Positions 13,438 through 23,783 of a stretch of 64,000 nt of DNA are shown here, piece by piece. The stretch is from Protea cynaroides. Taxonomy: Eukaryota > Streptophyta > Magnoliopsida > Proteales > Proteaceae. Position 1 is the stretch's first letter. Each line of letters starts with the position of its first letter. Under the pieces are notes generated by a model. The model did no database searches and was not told the origin of the DNA. It saw nothing but the letters and a program-made list of their open reading frames with translations. The position numbers and the translations under genes were made by a program. The stretch lies in contig CM053276.1 in NCBI GenBank assembly GCA_028583415.1, positions 124,059,166 to 124,123,165 of the forward strand, read 5' to 3'.

Positions 13438-15070
13438 ATCATGAAGTCGCACTTGCGAGTACGCACCCTTAGCCTTGCGAGGCTCTATCTTGAAGTCGTG
13501 GCTGCGAGCACGCACCCCTTAGCCTTTACGAGGGCTCATCTTGAAGTCGTGCTTGCGAGTACGCACCTTAGTCTTCTTGAGACTATCTTACACTCTACTC
13601 CCGAGAGCCACACCCTACTCCCGAGAGCCACACTCTACTCCCGAGAGCCACACCCTACTCCCGAGAGCCACACTCTACTCCCGAGAGCCACACCCTACTC
13701 CCCGAGAGCCACACTCTACTCCCCGAGAGCCACACCCTACTCCCGAGAGCCACACTCTACTCCCGAGAGCCACACCCTACTCCCCCGGAGTACAAATCCA
13801 ACTCCCCGAGAGTACAACCTTACCCCCGAGAGTACAAACCTTACTCCCCGAGAGTACAAACCTTACCCCCGAGAGTACAAATCCAACTCCCTCTATCATG
13901 AAGTCGTACTTGCGAGTACGCACCCTTAGCCTTGCGAGGCTCTATCTTGAAGTCGTGCTTGCAACGCACCCCCTTAGCCTTACGAGGGGCCCATCTTGAA
14001 GTCGTGCTTGCGAGTACGCACCTTAGTCTTTGAGACTATCTTACACTCTACTCCCCGAGAGCCACACCCTACTCCCCGAGAGCCACACTCTACTCCCTGA
14101 GAGCCACACCCTACTCCCTGAGAGCCACACCCTACTCCCTGAGAGCCACACCCTACTCCCGAGAGCAACACTCTACTCCCCGAGAGCCACACCCTACTCC
14201 CGAGAGTACAAATCCAACTCCCCGAGAGTACAACCTTACTCCCCGAGAGTACAAACCTTACTCCCCGAGAGTACAAACCTTACTCCCCGGAGTACAAATC
14301 CAACTCCCTCTATCATGAAGTCGTACTTGCGAGTACGCACCCTTAGCCTTGCGAGGCTCTATCTTGAAGTCGTGCTTGCGAGCACGCACCCCCTTAGCCT
14401 TACGAGGCTCTATCTTGAAGTCGTGCTTTTGAGTACGCACCTTAGTCTTGCGAGACTATCTTACACTCTACTCCCGAGAGCCACACCCTACTCCCCGAGA
14501 GCCACACTCTACTCCCCGAGAGCCACACCCTACCCCCGAGAGCCACACTCTACTCCCTGAGAGCCACACCCTACTCCCTGAGAGCCACACTCTACTCCCT
14601 GAGAGCCACACCCTACTCCCTGAGAGTACAAATCCAACTCCCTGAGAGTACAACCTTACTCCCTGAGAGTACAAACCTTACTCCCTGAGAGTACAAACCT
14701 TACTCCCTGAGAGTACAAATCCAACTCCCTCTATCATGAAGTCGTACTTGCGAGTACGCACCCTTAGCCTTGCGAGGCTCTATCTTGAAGTCGTGCTTGC
14801 GAGCACGCACCCCCTTAGCCTTACGAGGCTCCTATCTTGAAGTCGTGCTTGCGAGTACGCACCTTAGTCTTGCGAGACTATCTTACACTCTACTCCCCGA
14901 GAGCCACACCCTACTCCCGAGAGCCACACTCTACTTCCCGAGAGCCACACCCTACTCCCGAGAGCCACACCTACTCCCGAGAGCCACACTCTACTCCCGA
15001 GAGCCACACCCTACTCCCGAGAGCCACACTCTACTCCCCGAGAGCACACCTTACTCCCGAGAGTACAACC
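13438..15070. repeat. Higher-order repeat of about 420 bp, about four copies
   Basis: A landmark ATCATGAAGTCG occurs at 13438, 13895, 14312 and 14733, giving periods of 457, 417 and 421. Each copy has a spacer of about 150 bp (GAAGTCGTGCTTGCGAGTAC-type, itself repeated two or three times), then 18-21 bp units with GAGAGCCACACCCTACTCC, then a few 22-bp GAGAGTACAAA units. Open frames across it (for example 13441-13929 and 14030-14560) are repeat artefacts although some are long. Confidence 0.92.
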
Positions 15071-16245
15071 CATGAAACGAACTACGTGGTACCCGATTTC
15101 CGGGACCTCCGGAATACGAGGCAACTTGGAGGACTCTCCAAGTACGGTACCCCATCTTAGTATCCTTAGGTTCCCCATATCCATATCCATATCCCATATC
15201 CGTATCCATATCCTCGATCACTTTGATCCATTTAGGTTATCTCTAGATTCAATCTCCACATCATCAAGCATAAACTTCAACTTGAATAAATTGAATCTAA
15301 GAAAGCTTAATCATAATCCACATCCAAAACCTTAATCATTTGCTTTCGAACTACGTTTTTGGACTTGATTTCCGGGATTGGAATACGTAGGCAATTTGAG
15401 ACGTTTGGACATCTCGATTCAGTCCATCACCGAACCATCTTTGGTTCGGTTCATTGTATATTATTTTATTTATTTTCTTACTTTGAGAACATGTTTTGGC
15501 TGAACTTAAGCTAAGAACTCAGTAACTTGGCATAGGATCCCCCATGGGCCCTAGTCATCATCCATTGACCATGAACGTCGAACCATAAAGTCCAAGGAAA
15601 GTAGAATCACATAGGAGGCCGATTTTCGAATCGGGCGGTTTTGGGTGCCTAACACCTTCCCAATGTACTTTGAACGCTTACCGTTCTCCCGTTGGACCAA
15701 AGCCGATATGTTGGGTCACGAGTCAATAGAAGTCTTATCTCAGGATGAGGCTACATTTTAGGTCCTAGACCTTAATCTAGGTGGCGACTCCAAATCATTC
15801 ACCGTCCATTCGACGTGGGTGGACATCTTTGTCCTCACAACAAGGCATCCACAACACAGAGGTATACGTGGTTCACCACCACAGTATGTGATGGCTAGTC
15901 CACGGAGTAATGCCCTACGGGTTCCGTATGTACTCAATACTCAACTTTTAGCTGACTACACAGCAGAGAGTACATACACCCAGTTTACCCAGCATAAAAC
16001 CAGGAGGGCACAGATGTGCCAATAATTCAGGTACCGAAGTACCCGGTGCTCAAAGACTCGCGCACAGACTACACTTAACCCGCACCCACGGGAAGCAGAC
16101 AATATAGTTTTTGGGCTTATATCAATGCCCTACAATTTAATCCCCACTAGCTAGGCATTCATCATTTATCACCTACAGCTAGCATACATTGAGTACAAGA
16201 AATAAACAATTAATTCATACAAGGTTAAGAAGCTTACAACCCTTG

Positions 16246-18570
16246 TGTCACACCCCAATTCTGATCCAACCAGAATGGTGTGAGTGAACCGTCATTGAAC
16301 CAACGATTCACACCAGGATCTCGAATAGGCCGTGTCCACTCATACAAACCATTACACATAACCAACAATCAGAATATAAATATTACAGCAGAAGACTTTA
16401 AATAGAATGAACTGAGTATCTATTGATAATTTAAATAAAATATCCAATTATTCAAATCCAAACATAAACTATAATATCTTTTACATCTCTTAATACCAAA
16501 CAAAAATAACGGGAACAACTAAATAAAAATCCATCACAAGTACACACAGAAAGGGCACTCGCATGAAGCATCATGCTCGTCCTCCCCTGCTTGTACATCC
16601 AGAGCAGCCACACCACCGTACGCCGGAGCGTTCACATAGTCGTCCACGGTGTATCTTGCATCAACATCTAAAAATAATGTACGTACAAAGGGTGAGCTCA
16701 CAACACAGCTCAGTAAGACAATCAGACAGTTTCACAATATTATGCATGAGTAACAATCAGTTTTATATTGTGGTCTGGTTTTAAGTTTGCAATGTGCTAT
16801 AGAAAGGTTTGGTGGCCCCCGCACCTCTATACACGAGTGTGTGGCACCTCATGGATCACACCCCCATTGGCCCACATGCACCCATCATGGAATAGAGATA
16901 GAGCTAAGATACCCACGTACCTCCCCTGATACTCTATCCATACCAGTACCTAAGCCCCTACTGGCCAGGGCTCGCAAACTGGGCTCGCAACTAACCAATT
17001 ATATATGTCATCAATGTATGCTCTATCTCAGCACAGCCGTCTACAGCATAGAGATAGAGCTAAGGCATTCCCACACCTCCCCTGATGCCCAATCCGCAAC
17101 TAACTCACTAGGATAGAAACATAACGCAGGTAGACCCTATCCCAACATAACTCCCTACGGCATAGAGATAGAGCTAAAGCATCGTGGACAAGCCAGCGTC
17201 GACTCGAAATCCATAGTACCACATAACAATGGCCGGGACAACATCAATATCGAAGACCACCGTACCACGACCTTCCCCTGATACCCCACCCGTACCAAGC
17301 ATGTTAAGACAGAATGCTACAAAGGTGCTAATGTGAAGAGCAATCCCAGGCCCATGCCCCACTCCACACACTAACGAAAACAATCACATGCCTAACAATC
17401 ACATCCTATCAATGCATGAACAGTAATAATAACTGAAAGTAAAGGATGGCATGTGAATATGCATAAACAACACATCTCATATAATCAGGTGATTAACAAC
17501 AATTTACTGTCCATTAATTATTAGGTTTGGGTCAGATTCCCTTACCTGACGCTCGTTCGATAACTTGCTCCATGTCGCAAGATCCAAACGATATGTCACA
17601 AAGTCCTACAAGATTATTTGGGTTTCATTAGAATATATTGATTAGGGTTTCATGTTGGTCAGAAACCAACATGGTTACAAAATACCCTCACAGAGCTGAC
17701 CGGTGGCATGTACCGGTCGCAGCTCTGTGGGAAAGACTGGCGACCGGTATGGTCAGCCGGTCCCCACAGACAACCTCCCGAGAGATAGCGGTCGCAACAT
17801 ACCGGTCGCACTATGTGCAACTGGTATAGTCGACCGGTATGTCTCCGGAAGACCATACATGGGTTTTTCGACTGCAGACGATCATCCTCCATCGATTTTC
17901 AGGGTTTCTCCTTTCCATACTAAGTCTAATCATTGAGTTAGAGTTATCCCCAACTCATTCAAGTCTCGTTTCGATGAATATCATCTCGAAACTCGAATCT
18001 AGGGTTTGACGGCAACTTAGGGTTTATTGGCCAAATTAGGGTTTTAGATCAATACCTACTTTGCATGGTATTGATCCACCCACACAACTAACATAGGGTA
18101 AGAAGATGGATTCAAACACTTACCGTTGACTGGCGTAATGAGAGCGTCGTCGAACGGTAATGGCGACACCTCCTTCTTCTTCCTAGCCCCTTCTCCTTTC
18201 CAAGCTCTTTCTCTTCTCTAAGGTTTGTGAGAGACAATGGAAAGGATTTGAGGAGGTTTAAGGGTGTATTTATAGGCTAAAAGTAGGGTTTAGTAACCCT
18301 ACTAGGATTAGGAAACTTCTAGGATTCGAAATCAGGAAAGCGGGACCCACAGAGACCAATTTCTAGATTCCCGCACATAGCTGCGCAGGCCATACCGGTC
18401 GACCGGTACCATCGACCGGTATACCTAAAATCAGGTATAATTGGTAGACTTCGTTCCGATTTTGTAACTGTTTGTTATCCGCTTGCCCCGTCTGGCCCGG
18501 TGATGATCGGAAGACCTGTCATGACACAAAACCAAGGTTTAGACTGGGTTTTCAGAGTGCGGGTCTTACA
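16246..18570 (-). mobile_element. Solo LTR, Tekay/Del-like, copy 2, nested in the Copia LTR
   Basis: Plus-strand ends TGTCACACCCC and GGGTCTTACA; the target duplication CCTTG lies at 16241-16245 and 18571-18575. The other Copia LTR has the empty site (TTACAACCCTTGTCTGAC near 24455). Length 2325 bp. It is the same family and the same orientation as 5632-7917. A minus-strand TATA box GCCTATAAATA lies at 18267-18277, followed on that strand by CT-rich leader sequence. The ACCGGTCGACCGGTA-type palindromes at 17700-17850 and 18395-18420 are internal features. Confidence 0.88.
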
Positions 18571-20494
18571 CCTTGTCTGGCATTTTCTGGTACTCTGGGA
18601 GGACTCTGGGATGTCTCTGTAAAGCCTAGCATACTCCTCAGGTCCACTGGAATCTTTGATGAACAATTCTAACACCAAACCCTAGCCTCCCTTTCCATTT
18701 CACTTCCCCTTCTCTTTTTTTTTTAAACATCAATACACTATTCAGTACTTCCAACAGCTCACTGCAGTCTTCATTTTTTCTTTGGCATTTTAACAAACAC
18801 CTTGAGTGCATGCCTTTCCTTATTTTTCTCCCTTAGTGTTTTCACAAACTCAATATGACCTTCTGGCTTTCATAGGCACATTCAAGCTCTCACAGCTCCT
18901 GTTTAATTGCATACAATCACTCCAAGCTTTCATTCATAGCAAACGCCATTGTAGCTCTCATTGAAGCTTCAAACAACAATTATTTCTCTCAAACCCTCAT
19001 ACAAGATCTTCAATACAACTTAATAGAGTCCAGTTGAATCCATGGAAGGTTGCTAATCAAAAAACAGGCATTGAACACTCACATACCTTCAAGAGAAGGT
19101 TTTCCCCAAAAAACCCGAGCCTCCACACAGTTTTTCTGTCGTTTTTCTCTGGTTTATCGTTCTCATTAGATAGGAAATTCGAACACGAGCTCAGAGCACT
19201 TTGGATCGTCCGATTTGGACTCCGGATGGCCGAGATATGGCCGTTACAGTTTCGGCCAATGAAAATAGAAGAAATGAAATCTTTTGGAGAACTTGTCGTG
19301 CACCGCGCTACACAATAGCGCCGCCTTTCAGTGCGCTGTCGAGTTATGATTGGTTCAGAGAGAATCTGAGAGAAGTGGCCGTCGGATCTGAGAAGAAAAA
19401 GGCGGGATCGTCTGATTCCCGTTGGATCCGAATAAATCGCGTCAGCGAACCTCGCATTCGATTTCGACCACTGGATCGAGATCTTGAGCTGCCGTCATAC
19501 CATACGCGCGCCACATAGAATCACGGTTCTATTACCATGCATTGCGGACCATGGTTTTAACTTACGCCGACCCAATCAGATCATGCGCGCAAGAATCCCG
19601 ACGCAACTTATGCGTCACACCTCAGCCCGCCTTCTTCTAGGCCGTCGGATAAGAATCTGAGCATCGTGGCTCATCCTTGGACGCAGATTTTGAATATTTT
19701 TCTTTTAATCGGACCAAAATACCCCTGTAACGGCGAAGAACTCTCTCTCTCTCTCCTGACCTTTTATTGAGCACCTTGTGCGCGTGTTGCGGGGGGGGAT
19801 GCACCATGCCATGGCGCGTGAGCTGAGGCTTGCGGGCGTGCCTTGCGAGCTAGCATGCTTCCTACTTGCGGGGCTTGCTGCCTTGCGGGCTAGCTGTGGT
19901 GCCATGCGGCTGGCTTGCTGGGCCTGCCTTGCTGTGGTGCCATGCGGCTGGCCTGCTGGCTGGCTGCCTTGGCCCGCGGTCAGGCTGGCTGCCATGGTGG
20001 CATGCCACCTAGGTACAGTGGGTCCCATCCATAGTTTTCTCTCTCCTCTTTCTCTCTCTTCTGATTCTCTCTCTTCCTTCTCTCTCTTCTGATTCTCTTC
20101 ATTCTTCATGCTTCAGAAGGTATCCAACACAGTGATAAACACTATCACATCACCTGTAACACTGTCACATCGCCTGTATCACTGCCATATCGATGTATCA
20201 TTGTCATATCGCCTGTATCACTGTCAGCTTGCATGTGGGGTCCACACTCTCTCTCTTCTTGCTAAACCAAGAATGAGACCCACTCTTGACCCATACTTTC
20301 TCTCTATTTTCTCTCTCCTCTTTCTATCAGTATGTTGTCTATATGGGTACTGTCCACATCACCAGTGGGGTCCACACATATTTTGTCACCTGTTGGTACT
20401 GTCCACATCACCAGTGGGGTCCACACACATTCTGTCACCTGTCGGTACTGTCCACATCAGCCAAGTTGCCAACAATGACAACACATGGCCAACA

Positions 20495-20507
20495 ATCTCC
20501 CCCTTTG
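20495..20507 (-). promoter_or_regulatory. Polypurine tract of the Copia element
   Basis: On the minus strand the sequence AAAGGGGGAGAT runs directly into the LTR start TGTTGG. This is the usual Copia plus-strand primer position and fixes the right border of the 3' LTR. Confidence 0.9.
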
Positions 20508-22200
20508 AAATTATTGGCAACTCACTTTTCACAATGAAGCTCTCTCCCCCTTTGACAACAAGTACAAAGGGGTCTAACCACATAGGAGTGCCCACCGCAT
20601 CTTTCCAATCCTATGGGCTCTTCTACAAACATCATCTCTACGTACACCAGATCACAACACATCATCTCTTCTCATCAGATAAGCAACCAATGACTCCCCC
20701 TTGGTCCATGCATCTCAACTCATTCTCAGCTCCAAAGTAGATTTTCATTTTGAGTATCACAGCCATAGAGTGCACATATCTATAATTTTTGTAGTCTCCC
20801 CCTATCACAAAGCTTCTCTCCGGCATCAACATCACTAATACTGCCTCAATAGTGTCACTCATATAACCCTTAACACTTTCACATCAGTAGCAAAAGGCAA
20901 AAATAGATTTTACCTAAGAGCATGCCATCACTTTTCAGATAGATGATTTAAAAATCAATCACATAAAAGTGTAACAGATAACCATTGCAATGCCTGTTGC
21001 TTAAGTTCTTACCACACATCACCAGTTACTTTTCTTTCTTTCCCATGCATTCAGACATAAGGTGTACCATCATAGAAAATAATGCATACTTAACCAAGAT
21101 ATTCTGATGCAAACAAAAATAGCTTGTTGCAGTGTATCCAACCAGGTTCATCACTGTATGATGCATCAAACTTACTCTCCCTTTAGCTCAACAATATCCT
21201 CTCATTTGCAGTCCACCTAAGGGCTTGACATATAATGGACTCCCCCTCACCACAAGCATCTCTATGCTTGGTGAGAAACACCATGAAGGAACTTCAACAC
21301 TCTGTCAAAGTCTATACATTTTCTGAGGATCTCTGCATTGAAGCTACCAACTTGCCATTGCCAATTTTTCTTTTTATCATACATTCTGTATTGTAGAAGG
21401 TCACTTCATGCTCCTTGTCACACTGCTTCATCTCTTGAGCAATCTCTCCCAATGTGGGATACAAGCACCTATAGGAGTGCCCATACGCATCTTCCCAATC
21501 CTATAAGTGTGAGTATTCAAACTACATAGAAATGCCAATATGCATCTTCTCAGTCCTATGAGTTGAAAACTCAATTGCTCCACTAATCCTCATCCATCCA
21601 TCATTGCCCATGCTCCACAATGAATATTTCAAGGGATATGTCCCAAACAAATATCAACAACACTCAACTGTGATTACACATTAGCTATCAGGTGCTACTC
21701 ATTTGCAGTCAAATAAGAACAATACAACTCCCCATATCATCAGTGCAAAGAGAACCACACTTTGAAACTATCATGCATGACTACACCAACTATCTCTGAT
21801 AAACATGCTGAGGCAAAGAGATATCTTTAGCTGCCATACTCACACAACTGTACAACTCTGGTGTCATCACTGACTACTCTGTCCTCAAACTGACATAACA
21901 TTACTCATTTGTGAACTGCTCAAGCAAAATACATCAACACAAGGGATAATATAGTATTACCTGATGATTCCAAGCACTAATATGAAGGACTATTTTGCCA
22001 TCAACAAAGTCCATCTGGGGGGAAAAAATAAACATATAGTAAGCTCCCCCTCTCCATGTGCACCTCAGTGCACCTAGTGCCTAGGAGGAGTGCTCCCTTT
22101 CACACCCAACTTGGGTGATGAAGGGGTGGTAAGTGTCTCTTTGTGCCTCTCTCTCCACACTGCATGACAATCTGTCTTGGTCTTCTGTTTGAACTTCTCC
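20508..22200 (-). other. Copia internal region without recognisable pol
   Basis: Where a reverse transcriptase and RNase H would be expected on the minus strand, all frames are short and none shows integrase or reverse-transcriptase motifs. Short CTCCCCCT-type tracts recur at 20500, 20545, 20695, 20797, 21240 and 22045. Together these suggest that pol was lost and replaced by non-coding sequence. Confidence 0.6.
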
Positions 22201-22214
22201 TTAGATGCTCTCTT

Positions 22215-23719
22215 CTAACAATGCTTGTCAACTAGTTCAACCATAATCCTCTGTCTCTGTTCAACCATACCAACTGAAGTTCTCTCTATTGTCTTCTTTC
22301 TCCATACACTAAACAAGGCCACATGAGACTGACCATTGAATTGAGACTGCTTCTTAACCTGCCTTCTGAACTGGCTTCTTGAACATCTCCTTTTTCTGGT
22401 TCTAGAGACCTGGTAGTCTTTCTCTGCTTGAGTAAGCTGGGGGGTGAGCACTGCCTTGCATCGCTTGGCCCAATGCCCAAGTGTATGGCATCTGAGGCAC
22501 TCAACTGGCCTTATCTGGGGTCACATAGATGTTTTCTTTGCATGACCACTAACATAAAATCTTGATGTGCAGTTTATACTCATATGCCCATACCCATTGC
22601 ACCTGTGACAATATCCATGAAAATATGACTCTGAATGCCTATGCCAACTGGGTGTAGGTATATGCCTCATGTAAGATGCCATCTACCTTTGTTGTGATTT
22701 CTGTTGTTTATGCCTCTGGTGACTGGAATTACTAAATCTGCTCTGCTCAATTGATCTCTGTTGGTAAATGCCATCAACCCTATCACTCTGCATATTTATT
22801 GTCTATGTTCCATGTCTGAGCTCTCTGTTGGGGAACACCTCTACACTGTGTCTGGTGTGCTGGATGTCTTGCATCATTGTGCCTCTGCACTTTCTTCTTC
22901 TGTCTTCTACTTTGGGTCTTTACCTCTGCTCTGCTTGGACTCTGTCTTTGTGGTATACTCATATTTGCCTCTATAGTCCTCCTAAATGACTCACCCTGCT
23001 CAAAGGTAGTAGCAGAACAAATGGTGGATGGCCTCTGATAATCTCCACTCTAAACTGTACATCTGGTGATCTCCTCAACCACAGGTGGGGTGCAAACCTG
23101 ACTTATCTGTTCCTCTGTTAATTGTGCTCTAAGTGTAGTGATCTCTCTCTCAAAAGCTCTACACATCTCATCTCTGCTAATGACCTGAGCCTCTAAGGCT
23201 ATAATGACAAAGCTGGAGTCCTTCACTTGTGTCTTCAAAGTTGAAATAGTTTCATTTGCACTATGAATTTCACATGATGCCATTGTAAGTCTCTCCCTCT
23301 CAAGTCTCAACTCATCCTGAGCTGCTCTTAGCTCTCCAGTCAAGTCAACTTCTGGAACATGATCCTCTAATCCGACAGTAGAGCACTCATCTAAACTCCC
23401 ACTATCTAGAAGTGGAATCAATGTCTGGTGATGCATGAGCCTTAAAGGCAGACTCATCTCCATATAGAGTCTGTAATCTGTCCCATAATGTCATCGCTGT
23501 CTCGCATCCACTGACTCTGACTCTCACATTATCTGCTAATCCATCTGTGATTGCCATTTTAGCTGTAGATTCATACTGGGTATCCACCTTCCCAGTACTA
23601 ACTGCTTGCCACACATCAAAACCAAGATACCCCAAAAAACTTTCCATCCTCCACTTCCAGAACACAAATTCATTTCCATCAAAAAGTGGAGGTTTGTAAA
23701 AACCATCACCTAGTGCCAT
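22215..23719 (-). pseudogene. Decayed Copia gag
   Basis: The N-terminal frame from ATG 23717-23719 encodes about 105 residues with FDGNEFVFWKWRMESFL and the WDRLQTLYG segment, typical of Copia gag (UBN2/DUF4219-like region). It ends in a stop at about 23402. The next piece continues in another frame (about 23410-23050) as an acidic, leucine-rich probable coiled coil. Two CX2CX4HX4C zinc knuckles follow in a third frame: CHRCNGYGHMSINC (22569-22610) and CLRCHTLGHWAKRC (22458-22499), with an in-frame TGA between them. Gag would package RNA in virus-like particles, but at least two frame changes and stops make this copy inactive. No protease or integrase follows. Confidence 0.82.
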
Positions 23720-23769
23720 GACTGTCCTCTGATTACTCAGCTGCTGATTAAGCTGTCACTGAGCCTGGT

Positions 23770-23782
23770 GCTCTGATACCAA
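23770..23782 (-). promoter_or_regulatory. Primer binding site, initiator tRNA-Met
   Basis: On the minus strand it reads TTGGTATCAGAGC, two bases inside the LTR end (23784). It is the standard Copia primer site for minus-strand DNA synthesis. Confidence 0.92.
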
Positions 23783-23783
23783 T

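Larger units (their letters stand above)
8757..15839 (+). mobile_element. Very long solo LTR, Tat/Ogre-like
   Basis: Begins TGTAAGCACCCC and ends CTCACA, with the 5-bp target duplication ACAAG at 8752-8756 and 15840-15844. The undisturbed target, with ACAAG once, is present in the other Copia LTR near 24047-24051, which proves the borders. It is 7083 bp long. No second copy of its start sequence and no gag or pol occur inside, so it is a solo LTR rather than a full element. Near its right end come GGGTGCCTAACACCTTCCC (15634-15652) and GGTGGCGACTCC (15780-15791), phrases I associate with Tat/Ogre LTRs; this family call is inference. The interior is mostly low-complexity or tandem sequence: GA-rich (9640-9900), GCAGCAGC-rich with poly-A (10140-10700), degenerate 33-bp repeats (11060-11260), and the minisatellite (12358-15070). 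Confidence 0.82.
8489..20494 (-). repeat. 3' LTR of the Copia element, split in three
   Basis: LTR pieces are 8489-8756, 15840-16245 and 18571-20494, counting each target duplication once on each side of an insertion. Joined, they total about 2.6 kb and match the intact LTR at 23784-26330 from end to end. The piece at 20346-20460 has one more 49-bp unit than the other LTR. Open frames inside it, such as 19201-19518, also occur in the other LTR and have no family; they are passengers. Confidence 0.9.

Noticed and set aside
13441..14560. Open frames of 150-176 residues rich in ESHTLLPRATPYS-type repeats
   Set aside because: They are direct translations of the minisatellite, open on both strands and in several frames; no start context or family.
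12358..15070. Regularly spaced repeats that could be mistaken for a CRISPR array
   Set aside because: Units are head to tail with no unique spacers, sit inside an LTR, and the genome is eukaryotic.
19201..19518. Open frame shared by both Copia LTRs (also 25089-25406)
   Set aside because: Sharing is explained by LTR duplication; no protein family, and the changes between copies do not look constrained.
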